Part shown: positions 52,940-62,279 of the stretch, piece by piece | How the letters are laid out: each line of letters starts with the position of its first letter | How positions within the stretch are numbered: position 1 is the stretch's first letter | Assembly: GCF_018623055.1 (NCBI RefSeq) | Contig: NZ_CP076019.1 | Location: 186,001-250,000, forward strand | From: Halorubrum sp. 2020YC2 | GTDB lineage: Archaea; Halobacteriota; Halobacteria; Halobacteriales; Haloferacaceae | DNA length: 64,000 bases | Direction of reading: 5' to 3' | The notes under the pieces: model-generated | The model's database searches: none | What the model saw: only the letters and a program-made list of their open reading frames with translations | What the model was told of the DNA's origin: nothing | Made by a program: the position numbers and the translations under genes

Positions 52940-54091
52940 TCACCACTCCGCGACGGAGCCGTCGTCGTGCCGCCAGACCGGGTTGTGCCAGTCGACCTCC
53001 TCCTCGGCCTGCTCGCGCACGTGGTCCTCGTCTATCTCGATCCCCAGCCCGTCGCCGTCGGGGACGTCCACGAACCCGTCGCGGTACTCGAACACGGACG
53101 GGTCCGCGAGGTAGTCTAACACGTCGCTCGTCTCGTTGTAGTGGATGTCGAGCGACTGCTCCTGAATGAGCGCGTTCGGCGTGCAGGCGTCGACCTGAAT
53201 ACAGGACGCGAGCGCGATCGGCCCGAGCGGGCAGTGGGGCGCGACCGACACGTCGTACGCCTCGGCCATCGACGCGATCTTCTTTAGCTCGGTGATCCCG
53301 CCCGCGTGCGAGACGTCCGGTTGGATCAGGTCCACCGCGTCCGCCTCCAGCACCTGCTTGAAGTCCCACCGCGAGTACATCCGCTCGCCGGTCGCGATCG
53401 GGATGGTCGTCGACGCCCGGATCGCCGGGAGCGCGTCGTTGTTCTCGGGCAACACCGGCTCCTCGATGAACATCGGGTCGTACGGCTCCAGCGCCGCCGC
53501 GAGCCGCCGGACCATCGGCTTCGACACGCGCCCGTGGAAGTCGACCCCGACGTCGACCTCGTCGCCCACCGCCTCTCGGACGGCCGCGATCCGGTCGGCC
53601 GCGGCGGCCACGGAGGCCGGCGTGTCGATCGACTCCAGCTCCGCGGTGGCGTTCATCTTCAGCGCCGAGAAGCCCGCGTCGACCTTCTCGCTCGCGGCCT
53701 CGCCGACGTCTGCCGGCCGGTCCCCGCCGATCCACTGGTAGACGCGGATCCGGTCCCGCGCGCGGCCGCCGAGCAGCTCGTGGACGGGCGCGCCGAGATC
53801 TCTCCCCTTGATGTCCCACAGCGCCTGGTCGATGCCGGCGATGGCGCTCATCAGCACGGGACCGCCGCGGTAGAAGCCGCCGCGGTACATCGCCTGCCAG
53901 TGGTCTTCGATCCGCGTCGGGTCCTCGCCCAGCAGGTAGCTGTCGAGCAGTTCCTCGACGGCCGCGACGACCGTGTGGGAGCGCCCCTCCACGATCGGCT
54001 CCCCCCAGCCGACGGTGCCGTCACTCGTCGTCAGCTTCAAGAACAGCCAGCGGGGCGGGACCTCGAACAGCTCGTAGTCGGTGACGCGCAT
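52940..54091 (-). CDS. D-galactonate dehydratase-like enolase-superfamily enzyme
   Basis: 383 residues. It has the mandelate-racemase fold with an N-terminal lid and a barrel. Metal ligands are in DVGVDFHGRVS, FIEEPVLPENN and IATGERMYSR, and the catalytic His lies in SVAPHCPLGPIALASCIQ. The pattern fits D-galactonate dehydratase (DgoD), which makes 2-keto-3-deoxygalactonate. With the kinase and aldolase this forms the DeLey-Doudoroff galactose route known from Haloferax. A gluconate or mannonate activity remains possible. Confidence 0.87.
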   Translation of the reverse strand: MRVTDYELFEVPPRWLFLKLTTSDGTVGWGEPIVEGRSHTVVAAVEELLDSYLLGEDPTRIEDHWQAMYRGGFYRGGPVLMSAIAGIDQALWDIKGRDLGAPVHELLGGRARDRIRVYQWIGGDRPADVGEAASEKVDAGFSALKMNATAELESIDTPASVAAAADRIAAVREAVGDEVDVGVDFHGRVSKPMVRRLAAALEPYDPMFIEEPVLPENNDALPAIRASTTIPIATGERMYSRWDFKQVLEADAVDLIQPDVSHAGGITELKKIASMAEAYDVSVAPHCPLGPIALASCIQVDACTPNALIQEQSLDIHYNETSDVLDYLADPSVFEYRDGFVDVPDGDGLGIEIDEDHVREQAEEEVDWHNPVWRHDDGSVAEW

Positions 54092-54096
54092 CCGTG

Positions 54097-54201
54097 TTAC
54101 CTCCCGTGCGGCGTGCCGGCCGCGGAATCGACGGGTACGGGACGGCTCGCGCGGTTCGTCGGTCGCCGCCGGGTACCGGCGGGGTCTGCGTCGGTCGCCA
54201 T
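54097..54201 (-). CDS. Possible 34-residue leaderless leader ORF before the dehydratase
   Basis: ATG 54199-54201 lies 24-29 bases downstream of ATTTAA (54230-54225 on the minus strand), which is where a haloarchaeal transcript should start. The ORF (MATDADPAGTRRRPTNRASR...) ends with TAA 5 bases before the dehydratase ATG. The product is basic and Pro-rich, unlike a typical protein here. It may be a translated leader, or the start of transcription may be mis-predicted. Confidence 0.4.
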   Translation of the reverse strand: MATDADPAGTRRRPTNRASRPVPVDSAAGTPHGR

Positions 54202-54224
54202 ACCGGTACTTGCCCGTTCGTCTC

Positions 54225-54272
54225 TTAAATGACGGGTGTCCGCGCCGCCCGCGACACGGTCCGATTTAATAC
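54225..54272. promoter_or_regulatory. Divergent promoters of the galactonate cluster
   Basis: On the minus strand ATTTAA (54225-54230) serves the dehydratase operon. On the plus strand GATTTAATACC at about 54263-54273 lies about 27 bases before aldolase ATG 54295. Back-to-back TATA boxes only about 35 bases apart suggest shared control by one regulator. The regulator gene is not obvious here. Confidence 0.6.
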
Positions 54273-54294
54273 CCCGCCGCGGCAGGTACCGACC

Positions 54295-54933
54295 ATGCGA
54301 ACCGACAGACTCGACCGGGTCACGGCGGGCGGCGTGATCGCGATCCTCCGCGGCGTCGAGCGTGACGACGCCGTACGGGTCGCGGACGCCGTCGTCGACG
54401 CCGGCGTGACGGCGCTGGAGGTGACGGCGGACACCCCGGACGCGATGTCCTCCATCGAGGCGATAGCGGACCGCGTCGACGAGGCGCTGGTCGGCGCCGG
54501 GACCGTGCTCGACTCGGAGACGGCGCGCGCGGCGCAACTCGCGGGCGCGGAGTTCCTCGTGACGCCGACCGTGAACCGCGACGTGATCCGGACGGCGAAC
54601 CGCTACGGGACCCCGACCGCGGTCGGCGCGTACACGCCGACAGAGGCGCTCTCGGCCTTCGAGGCCGGCGCCGACCTCGTGAAGGTGTTCCCCGCGAAGA
54701 CCGGCGGCCCGGACCACGTCGCGGCCATCGGCGGCCCGCTCCCGCAGATCCCGCTGGTCCCGACCGGGGGCGTCGACGCGTCGAACGCGGGCGAGTACGT
54801 CCGGGCGGGCGCGGCCGCGGTGGGCGTCGGGAGCGGCATCGTCGACGGCGAAGCGATAGCCGACGGGGAGTTCGACGCGATCGAGTCGAACGCGCGAGCG
54901 GTCGTCGAGGCCGTCTCCGCGGCCCGACGCTGA
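54295..54933 (+). CDS. 2-keto-3-deoxy-6-phosphogluconate/galactonate aldolase
   Basis: 212 residues, KDPG aldolase family. The Schiff-base lysine is in GADLVKVFPAK near 128. The catalytic Glu is in TALEVTADTPDAM near 45, and the phosphate-binding GGV is in VPTGGVDASNAGEYVRAG. It splits the 6-phospho sugar acid into pyruvate and glyceraldehyde-3-phosphate. It is read divergently from the dehydratase and predicted to be leaderless. It completes the pathway with the kinase at 50943-51899. Confidence 0.92.
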   Translation: MRTDRLDRVTAGGVIAILRGVERDDAVRVADAVVDAGVTALEVTADTPDAMSSIEAIADRVDEALVGAGTVLDSETARAAQLAGAEFLVTPTVNRDVIRTANRYGTPTAVGAYTPTEALSAFEAGADLVKVFPAKTGGPDHVAAIGGPLPQIPLVPTGGVDASNAGEYVRAGAAAVGVGSGIVDGEAIADGEFDAIESNARAVVEAVSAARR

Positions 54934-55150
54934 CGGCCCGCCGTCGAACGCCCGCACGGAGCGGTTCGCGGCGACTTGCTCTCCGCCTCGCTAGTTTCCC
55001 TCCAGCGAACGCCTTCTCAGTGCCCCTCGATGGAGCCGGTCTCCGAGCGCGTCGTGACGCCGAAATCGGATTTGCTATCGCGATATACGCTATACGCTCC
55101 GATCCGCCGAACGCGCGTCCCTTTTAGGAATCGCCGGAGTAAGGGCGCGT

Positions 55151-56065
55151 ATGGTGCGAAACGTCGCCGGCGACATGGCGGAACTCGACCCCGAGGACTT
55201 CTATCTCCTCTCGGGCGTCGAGCAGGGGATGCGCTTCTCGGAGTGGGTCCGCCGCGACAAGCTCCCGGACTACGCCGACCTGACGCGTGAGGAGGTCGAC
55301 TACCGAATCGACCGGTGTCTCGACCGGGAGCTGATCGAGCGGAAGACGATCCAGTACGAGGGGTACCAGCTCACCTTCGAGGGGTACGACGCCTTGGCGC
55401 TCCGGACGTTCGCGGAGCGCGAGACGATAGACGGCGTCGGGTCGCCGCTCGGGCTCGGCAAGGAGGGCGACGTGTACGAGGCGCAGTCGTTCCGCCCGCT
55501 CGCCTTAAAGTACCACCGCGAGGGGTACACCAACTTCCGCGAGGTGAACCGCGACCGCGAGTACACCGCCGACCGCGACCACGTCTCGTGGCTGTACACC
55601 GCGCGCAAGGCCGCCGAACGCGAGTACGAGGCGATGGAAGAGCTGTACCCCGACGTGAGCGTGCCGCGACCGGTCGATCACAACCGGCACGCCATCGTGA
55701 TGGAGAAGTTCGCGGGCGTCGAGCTGTCGCGCGCGCAGCTCGACCCCGAGCAGGCGGTCGGCGTCCTCGACCTGATCTGCCGCGAGCTCGCGACCGCCCA
55801 CGAGATGGGTTGGGTCCACGCCGACGCCTCAGAGCACAACGTCGCGGTCGCGGAAAGCGGGGTCACCATCTTCGACTGGCCGCAGGCGGTCTCGGTCGAC
55901 CACGAGAACGCCCGGGAGTTCCTCGAACGCGACGTCGAGAACCTCCTGCGGTACTTCGCCCGGAAGTACCCCCACGAGGTGCCCCGAGACGCCGACACCG
56001 ACGGAATCGCCGCCGCCATCGCTGACGGCACGTTCGAGACCGTTCGGACGTTCGGCGGCGGATAA
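55151..56065 (+). CDS. rio2: RIO2-type serine/threonine protein kinase
   Basis: 304 residues. The N-terminal winged helix (about 1-90; FYLLSGVEQGMRFSEWV) identifies the Rio2 subfamily. The kinase core has the P-loop LGKEGDVYEAQ near 100, the lysine strand LALKYHREG, the catalytic loop GWVHADASEHNVAV near 218 and the metal loop FDWPQAVSVDH. Rio2 acts in late small-subunit ribosome maturation. The 217 bases upstream contain AT-rich palindromic sequence (CGCGATATACGCTATACG) of unknown meaning. Confidence 0.94.
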   Translation: MVRNVAGDMAELDPEDFYLLSGVEQGMRFSEWVRRDKLPDYADLTREEVDYRIDRCLDRELIERKTIQYEGYQLTFEGYDALALRTFAERETIDGVGSPLGLGKEGDVYEAQSFRPLALKYHREGYTNFREVNRDREYTADRDHVSWLYTARKAAEREYEAMEELYPDVSVPRPVDHNRHAIVMEKFAGVELSRAQLDPEQAVGVLDLICRELATAHEMGWVHADASEHNVAVAESGVTIFDWPQAVSVDHENAREFLERDVENLLRYFARKYPHEVPRDADTDGIAAAIADGTFETVRTFGGG

Positions 56066-56079
56066 ACCCGATAGCGCGA

Positions 56080-56464
56080 TACGAAATTTCGTCTCGACGG
56101 CGTCGACATCGTCGAGCGCGGGAAGGCGTACGTCGACGCCGACGAGCGCGGTGGGACCGGCGTCGACGGGCTGTACGCCGCGGGGCGACTCGCCGGCAAA
56201 CCCCATCAGGCGGCCGTGTGCGCCGGCCACGGCGCCGAGGTCGCGGTGACGCTTCTCGAAGAGGCAGAGACTCCGTTCTACCACGACTGGGTCGCGCCCG
56301 AGGGGTACTTCACCGACCGCGGCCGCGAGGTGCCGCCCGGCTGCGAGGCGATCGACGCCGCGGAGCGCCGGGAGCGTCAGGCGGCCGCGCTCGACGCGAC
56401 CCGCGACCGGTTCGCCGCGCCGCACCCGGACCCGCAGGAGACGCATCCGAGTATAGAGGACTGA
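56080..56464 (+). pseudogene. 5'-truncated FAD/NAD(P)-dependent oxidoreductase remnant
   Basis: An open frame with no start codon reads DGVDIVERGKAYVDADERGG, LYAAGRLAGKPHQAAVCAGH and FYHDWVAPEGYFTDRGREVP, then SIED and TGA. This is the C-terminal third of a thioredoxin-reductase-like flavoprotein. The FAD and NAD domains are missing. It begins about 15 bases after the rio2 stop, so a deletion seems to have fused the end of rio2 to the remnant. GTG 56216 could start an 82-residue fragment, which I do not believe functional. Confidence 0.72.
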
Positions 56465-56470
56465 CGACGC

Positions 56471-57532
56471 CTACTCCGCGTCCGACTCGATCCGGACGAG
56501 GTCCGCCTCGACGTCCTCGACGAACGCGCCCTGCCCGCCGACGGTGACCTCGCCGTCGTCGGTCTCGACGACGAGCGAGTGCTCGACCGGGAACTCGTTG
56601 TTCGTCGGCTCCACCATCCCCTGTCTCGTCTCGACGACGCGCCCGACCACCTCGGCCGGCTCGTCGTCGTCGGTCCACCGGCCGCCGACGGTCACGCGCG
56701 GCGGGTCGCCGGCGCGGAGCCGCAGGGTCGCCTGGAGGACGGTGTGTCTGAAGTTCCTGTACTCCGCCGGGAGCGGCGCGGAGTCCGCCACGAGGACCTC
56801 CGTCGCCGCGGGCCAGTAGTTCCCGAGGAACGAGCCGACGATCACCGGCGCGAGCTGCTCCTGCGCGAAGGCGATGGCCTGCCGGTCGGTGGTCGACCGG
56901 CGGAGGAGCTCCGGCGGGGCGACGACGCCGGCCGCGGAGTCGACGGTGAGCAGCGTCGGCATCGCCTCGCCCCAGCTCCTGACGACGTTCGCGACCCCCG
57001 ACAGCGCGGGGTCGTCCGCGTCGAGGTCCGCGTCCGCGTCGGAGACGACGAGCAGGACGAGCACGCCGCGGTCGACCGCGTCCGCGAGCGCGTCCGCGAC
57101 CTCCGGGACCTGTTCGGCCGTGAGCGACAGCGTCACCTCGGACTCGGCGTCCGCGAGCAGCGAGCGGATCCGCTTGAGGACGGTGACCCGCGATTTGATC
57201 ACCTCGAACTGCTCGGCCTGCCGCTCCACCCGGGAGTACCGCTCCGCTAGCCCGGGCCGCATCGCGTCGACGTCGGACCGGAGGCGGTCTATCACCTCGT
57301 CAGGCGGGTTCGCGCGGATCGTCGTCGGCACGACGTGGTCGTTCACCTCGACGAAGCCGCGCCCTTCGAGCGACTCGCTCACGCTGTAGACGTACCGCTT
57401 CGAGACCCCGGCCGCGTCGGCGACGGTGCTCGCCTTCGCCTCGCCGTGTTCGAGCAGACTGAGATAGGTGTCGACCTCCTTGTCGGAGAGTCCGAACCGC
57501 CGGAGGAGGTCGGTCAGCGTCCGGTCGTCCAT
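56471..57532 (-). CDS. TrmB-family sugar-responsive transcription regulator
   Basis: 353 residues. The N-terminal winged helix (LLRRFGLSDKEVDTYLSLLE, ASTVADAAGVSKRYVYSVSE) is TrmB type. A coiled segment follows, then the phospholipase D-like ligand domain (VTVLKRIRSLLADAESEVTL, AIAFAQEQLAPVIVGSFLGN). TrmB proteins control glucan and sugar metabolism in archaea. It is encoded 65 bases from a GH13 glucosidase, on the same strand, and likely regulates it and the GH15 gene. Confidence 0.9.
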   Translation of the reverse strand: MDDRTLTDLLRRFGLSDKEVDTYLSLLEHGEAKASTVADAAGVSKRYVYSVSESLEGRGFVEVNDHVVPTTIRANPPDEVIDRLRSDVDAMRPGLAERYSRVERQAEQFEVIKSRVTVLKRIRSLLADAESEVTLSLTAEQVPEVADALADAVDRGVLVLLVVSDADADLDADDPALSGVANVVRSWGEAMPTLLTVDSAAGVVAPPELLRRSTTDRQAIAFAQEQLAPVIVGSFLGNYWPAATEVLVADSAPLPAEYRNFRHTVLQATLRLRAGDPPRVTVGGRWTDDDEPAEVVGRVVETRQGMVEPTNNEFPVEHSLVVETDDGEVTVGGQGAFVEDVEADLVRIESDAE

Positions 57533-57597
57533 ACGCACGCCTCTTCCGAGCGACACTTATAAGAGTCGGTCCGGGACCGCTCGGGCGGGACCGAGGG

Positions 57598-59955
57598 TCA
57601 GCGGAGGACCGCGAGCGCGTCGACCTCGATTCTGATCTCGCCGTCGCTCGCGTCGTCATCGTCGTTCGCGCCGCTCGCTCCGATTCCCCCTTCGTCGCCG
57701 CCGAACAGATCGGTCTCGACACCGTCGGGCACGGCGACGATCGCCGGCGCCTCGGCGAAGTTGACGACGACGAGGACCGAGTCGTCGGGCCCGGCGTCCC
57801 CGCTCCCCGCCTCCCGTCCCTCCGAGGCCGTCCGCTCGTAGGCGACCACGCGCTCGGCGTCGCCCTCGACGACGCGCACCTCGCTCGCTCGGCCGTCGAA
57901 CCGCACATCTCCGTCGCGGAGGAGCGGTTCGGCCTCGCGCAGCGCGGCCAGTTCGCGGTGGAACGCGGTGAGTTCGTTGTCGCCGTCGTGCCACCGGATC
58001 GGCCCCCGGTACGTCTCGTTGCCGCGCTCCTGTCCGGCGTAGATCATCGGCGCCCCCGGCAGCGTGAACGTCACGGCGGCGGCCGCGCGCAGGGCCTCGC
58101 GGCCGTGTTCCGCGAGGTACCGGTCCTCGTCGTGGTTCTCGACGTAGCGCATCTGCGCGCCCGGGTCGTCGAAGCCGAGCCACTCGCCGCGCGCGAGCGC
58201 CGTCTCGACCGCGTCGGCCGGCGCCTCGCCCGCGCCGACCGCCCGGAGCGTCTCGTACAGCGAGGTGTCGTAGTGGCGGTGGAACTCCCCCTCGCCGTAG
58301 AACGGGTCGTGCGGGAGCGTCTCGTCGAGGAGGAGCGTGTCGTCGGGGACGCGGTCCGCGACCTCCTTCCAGAAGCCGTGCGGGACGCCCCACGCCACGT
58401 CGGCGCGGAATCCGTCGACGACGCCCGCCCACTCGTCGACCACGTCGAGGAGCCACGCGCGGACCGCCGGGCTGTCGTAGTTGAGGTTCGGAATGCGGCC
58501 CCACTCGAAGTAGTAGTCCGGCGCCGCGCTGCCGTCGACCTCCGCCCAGTCGATCCCGGTCACGTCGGCGGCCGCGTCGGTCCGGCGGTAGTGGTCGGCG
58601 TACGCGTCGACCCCGGCGGAGTGGAGTTGGAAGGCGGGGTGGTCGCGGGAGGTGTGGTTGATCACCAGATCGAAGACGACCCGGATGCCCGCGTCGTGGC
58701 AGGCGTCGACGAGCGACGCGAACGCTTCCCGGGAGCCGAGGTCGGCGGCGGTGGCGTAGTAGTCGGTGACGTGGTAGCCGTGGTCCGTCGGCGAGGCGAG
58801 GACGGGAGTGAGCCAGAGCGCGTCGACCCCGAGGGACTCCAGGTACTCGACCCGGCGCTCGATTTCCTGAAAGGTCGTCGGCAGCGTGTCGCCCGCGAAC
58901 GACCGCACGAAGACCTCGTAGATCGTCGGGGACGCGGCCCAGTCGGGCGTCGGGTTCGGGTCGCTCACCGCGACCGGTCCGCCGCGGTCGCCGGCCGCCT
59001 CCCCGGCGGCCGCGTCGCCCCCGCCCGTCTCGATCCGCACCGTCTCCGCGGCCCCGTACCGCTCGCCGTGCGGGACCGCGTGGATCCGGACGGAGTTGGG
59101 GAGGTCGTCGAGCGGGACCGAGAGGGTCCCGCCGTCCGCTCGCGACTCGATCGCCGCGACCGTCTCGGGGTCGGCGTCGCGGTCGTCGACGAGGAACGCC
59201 GCGTCGAGCGCGTCCGGGTCGCCCCCGCGCTCCACGTCGTCGACGGTGGGCGCGGCCTCGACCGCGGCGGTCAGGCGGAGGCGGTCGCCCGCCTCGGGGG
59301 CGTCGGTCTCGACGACCGCCGCGTCGAGCGAGAGCCGCGGGCGGCCCGGACCGGGCACCTCGCAGACCCCGTGGTGCGCCGACGACCGGTCGCCGTCGGG
59401 GACGAGGCCGAAGCCGTGTTTCCCGGGCGGCACGCGCACCGAGGCGACCCAGTCGTCGCCGTCGCGCTCGGCCCGGTCGAGCGCGAGGCGGTTCTCGTTC
59501 CGCGGCCACAGGAGGGAGACGCGGTCGGGGTCGTCGGCCGGGAGGTCGGCGGCCGGCACGCGGATCGCCGCCTCGCGGCGCTCGTCGGGGAAGGCGCGCA
59601 CGCGCTGGCGGTGGCCGCCGTCGGGGGCGTCGAGCGCGAGGACGTAGGTCCCGGGCGCGTCGGGGGCGAGGTGGACGACCGGGTCGTCGTCGCGGTTCGT
59701 CTCGCCCGCGCGCAACGCCGCGGTCGACCCGTCGGGAGCGGTCGCGTCCGACGCCGACCCCTCCGAGCCGACCGTCGTCGCCGAACTCGGCGGGCCGGTC
59801 GCGTCCGGGTCCGGGCCGTCTCCGGCCGACAGCGCGCTGTCCGCCGGCGCGTCGCGGACGGTCCACCGGTACGTCCCGTCGGGGTCCGGAGACCGCGGCG
59901 CTAACTCCACGGACTCACCGACGCTCGTCGCTCTCGGGGGGCCGGGTTCGTACAC
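57598..59955 (-). CDS. GH13 alpha-amylase family glycosidase
   Basis: 785 residues from GTG 59953-59955 (VYEPGPPRATSVGESVEL). GTG 59964 is an alternative. About 330 residues of N-terminal beta domains precede the barrel. The GH13 motifs are VVFDLVINHTSRDH, VDGFRADVAWG (nucleophile Asp), LLLDETLPHD (acid Glu) and VENHDEDRY. It hydrolyses alpha-1,4-glucans or maltodextrins. No signal peptide is seen, so it is probably intracellular. A GH15 enzyme is encoded divergently and a TrmB regulator downstream. Confidence 0.9.
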   Translation of the reverse strand: MYEPGPPRATSVGESVELAPRSPDPDGTYRWTVRDAPADSALSAGDGPDPDATGPPSSATTVGSEGSASDATAPDGSTAALRAGETNRDDDPVVHLAPDAPGTYVLALDAPDGGHRQRVRAFPDERREAAIRVPAADLPADDPDRVSLLWPRNENRLALDRAERDGDDWVASVRVPPGKHGFGLVPDGDRSSAHHGVCEVPGPGRPRLSLDAAVVETDAPEAGDRLRLTAAVEAAPTVDDVERGGDPDALDAAFLVDDRDADPETVAAIESRADGGTLSVPLDDLPNSVRIHAVPHGERYGAAETVRIETGGGDAAAGEAAGDRGGPVAVSDPNPTPDWAASPTIYEVFVRSFAGDTLPTTFQEIERRVEYLESLGVDALWLTPVLASPTDHGYHVTDYYATAADLGSREAFASLVDACHDAGIRVVFDLVINHTSRDHPAFQLHSAGVDAYADHYRRTDAAADVTGIDWAEVDGSAAPDYYFEWGRIPNLNYDSPAVRAWLLDVVDEWAGVVDGFRADVAWGVPHGFWKEVADRVPDDTLLLDETLPHDPFYGEGEFHRHYDTSLYETLRAVGAGEAPADAVETALARGEWLGFDDPGAQMRYVENHDEDRYLAEHGREALRAAAAVTFTLPGAPMIYAGQERGNETYRGPIRWHDGDNELTAFHRELAALREAEPLLRDGDVRFDGRASEVRVVEGDAERVVAYERTASEGREAGSGDAGPDDSVLVVVNFAEAPAIVAVPDGVETDLFGGDEGGIGASGANDDDDASDGEIRIEVDALAVLR

Positions 59956-60059
59956 GCCCGACACCTCGGCGCGCCGGGGTTTGAGCGTTTCCGTCTGTGA
60001 AACGAATGAACAACAATTACACCAAAACTTCATATCGGCCGATGGCGTACGGCCCCGTA

Positions 60060-62264
60060 ATGCAACTCCGCGACGCGCTCGACGACTACAAGCGCCACGC
60101 CGGCGACGGGACGCGCTTCCCCGGCGAGCGGCGCACCGTCTCCGGCCGCTTCTCGGGCGGCGACGGCCGGCTCGTCCACGTCGGCGACGACGGCGAACTC
60201 CGCGATTTCGGCTACCCGCTCACCGGGCAAACGGGTCTCGTTCGGTCCCGGATCGGGCTCGCCGTCGGCGACGAAGTCGCCTGGCTCGACGAGGCCGAGA
60301 CGACCCAGCGGTACGTCGGCGACACCGCGATGGTCGAGACGGTCCACGAGACGCCGCGCGCGACGGTGACTCGCCGCGACGTGACGCTGGGCAATGCGCA
60401 TCTCACCCGGGCGGAGGTCGAGTTCGACGAGGACGCGTCGGCCGACGGGGACGCCGACGGGCCGGCCGTCGACCCCGCGGACGCCTCGCTCGTCGTCTAC
60501 GCCCGCTTCGCGCCCGACGGCCGCGACGACCGGGTGGGACAGCTCCGGTACGACGACGCCGTCGAGGTGTACCACGCCGACGAGCACGACTTCCTCGCGA
60601 GCGCGACCGGCTTCGCGGACCTCCGCGGTCAGCTCCCGGCGACGTTCCCCGAACTGCTCGACGACGACCCCACCGACCTCCCGCGCGACCGCGACGGCGA
60701 CCGGTACGAGGAGGAGCGCCTCTCGGGGGAGGTGATAGCCGACGTGCCCTTCTCCGACGGGGCGGCGACGGTCGCCACCCTCCTCACGGACCGGACGGAG
60801 ACCGACCGCGAGGCGGCCCGCGAGCGCCTCGACGCGCTCTTTGCCGACCTCGACAGCGCCGACGCCCTCGCGGACGCGGCCGCGGACGCGCTCCCGTCGG
60901 TGCCCGAGTCGGCGCCCGCCCGCGAGTCGGTCGTCGCGGACCTGCGCGTCCTCTCACTGCTCTCCGCGCCGTCCGGGCTCCGGATCGCGGGGCCGGACTT
61001 CGACCCCTACTACGAGCACTCCGGCGGCTACGGCTACACCTGGTTCCGCGACGACGCGGAGATATCCGGGTTCCTGCTCGGCGCGGCCGACGCGCTCGGC
61101 GTCGACCTCGGCGACCGGCACGCCCGGTCGGTCCGGATGTACGTCGCCACGCAGCGCCCCGACGGCTCGTGGCCCCACCGGGTGTGGCCCCGCGACGGCG
61201 CGCTCGCGCCGGGGTGGGCGAACGCCCGCATCGAGGACGGGCCGGACGTCGACTATCAGGCCGACCAGACCGGTAGCGTCGTCGCGTACCTCGCGCAGGC
61301 CCGGGCGGCCGGCGTCGCCGGACCCCGTCCGGCTGCCGGCGGGACGTCGTCCCGTAATGTCGACGTCGACAGCCTCGACGCCACGCTGGTCGCCGCGCTC
61401 GCGGGGCTCGACCGGACGCTCGAACCCGACGGCCGCCCCGTCGTCTGTCAGAACGCGTGGGAGGACTCCGCCGGCCGGTTCACGCACACCGCCGCGACGT
61501 TTCTGGAGGCGTACAGCGAACTCGGCCGCCACGGCGAGGGGCTCGCCGCCGACGCGCTTGAGAACCCCGACGCCGTGCCCGGCGCCGACTCGCTCCCCGA
61601 GGACCTCGCCGCGCACGCCCGCGACCGGGCCCGCGAGGTGTACGACGCGCTCGACGACCTCTGGGTGCCCGAGCGCGGCTGCTACGCCGTCTGCGAGACG
61701 CTCGACGGCGGTATCGACGACCGGCTCGACTCCGCCACGCTGGCGCTCGCGGCCGCGCACCGATCGTTCGACGCGCTCGGCGTAGCGGACGGCGAGGGGA
61801 GCGGGGCCGCCGGCGCGGTCGACGACGAGCGCCTTGACCGGCTGGTCTCGCACGTCGAGACGGTCGTCGACGGGCTCCACCACGAGACCGACGACATCAC
61901 CGGGCTGATCCGCTACGAGGGCGACGGCTGGCGGCGGGCGGGACAGGTGTCCGAGAAGGTGTGGACGGTCTCGACCGCGTGGGGCGCGAACGCCTGCGCG
62001 GAGCTCGCCGCGCTGCTCGCGGCGCACGACGACTCGCGCGCGGCCGAGATGACGGCCCGCGCCCGCGACCTGCTCGCGCACGTCTCGCCCGGCGGCACGC
62101 TCTGCGAGCCGACGACGTACCTCCCCGAGCAGTTCTTCGACGACGGGACGCCCGACAGCGCGACCCCGCTCGGCTGGCCGCACGCCATCCGGCTGGCGAC
62201 CGTCGCCCTCCTCGATGAGGAACTGCCGCAGTTCGCGGACCGCGCCCCCGCGGACGACGACTGA
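60060..62264 (+). CDS. GH15 family glucoamylase-like glycosidase
   Basis: 734 residues from ATG 60060. The open frame reaches 59997, but that part overlaps the AT-rich promoter. The catalytic domain has GGYGYTWFRDDAEISGFLLG near 325 and RPDGSWPHRVWPRDG, and the second acid is in the FTHTAATFLEAYSELGRHGE and GAGQ-like GWRRAGQVSEKVWTVSTAWG regions. An N-terminal beta-sandwich of about 270 residues is as in archaeal glucoamylases. It releases glucose from alpha-glucans. A 38-base double-hairpin insert (61318-61355) adds PRPAAGGTSSRN-like residues in frame. Confidence 0.88.
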   Translation: MQLRDALDDYKRHAGDGTRFPGERRTVSGRFSGGDGRLVHVGDDGELRDFGYPLTGQTGLVRSRIGLAVGDEVAWLDEAETTQRYVGDTAMVETVHETPRATVTRRDVTLGNAHLTRAEVEFDEDASADGDADGPAVDPADASLVVYARFAPDGRDDRVGQLRYDDAVEVYHADEHDFLASATGFADLRGQLPATFPELLDDDPTDLPRDRDGDRYEEERLSGEVIADVPFSDGAATVATLLTDRTETDREAARERLDALFADLDSADALADAAADALPSVPESAPARESVVADLRVLSLLSAPSGLRIAGPDFDPYYEHSGGYGYTWFRDDAEISGFLLGAADALGVDLGDRHARSVRMYVATQRPDGSWPHRVWPRDGALAPGWANARIEDGPDVDYQADQTGSVVAYLAQARAAGVAGPRPAAGGTSSRNVDVDSLDATLVAALAGLDRTLEPDGRPVVCQNAWEDSAGRFTHTAATFLEAYSELGRHGEGLAADALENPDAVPGADSLPEDLAAHARDRAREVYDALDDLWVPERGCYAVCETLDGGIDDRLDSATLALAAAHRSFDALGVADGEGSGAAGAVDDERLDRLVSHVETVVDGLHHETDDITGLIRYEGDGWRRAGQVSEKVWTVSTAWGANACAELAALLAAHDDSRAAEMTARARDLLAHVSPGGTLCEPTTYLPEQFFDDGTPDSATPLGWPHAIRLATVALLDEELPQFADRAPADDD
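61318..61355 (-). repeat. Small double-hairpin element inside the GH15 gene (copy 2)
   Basis: On the plus strand CCGGAC-CCC-GTCCGG, spacer CTGCCG, then GCGGGAC-GTC-GTCCCGT. Read on the minus strand this is the same order as 46657-46694 (7-3-7 hairpin, CGGCAG, 6-3-6 hairpin), with changed but still paired stem bases. It lies in a loop region of the enzyme without breaking the frame. Confidence 0.82.
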
Positions 62265-62279
62265 CCGAACCCCGACGAC

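Noticed and set aside
55055-55150. Palindromic sequence before rio2 as a riboswitch or operator
   Set aside because: Only short, imperfect inverted repeats were found, with no second copy in the window.
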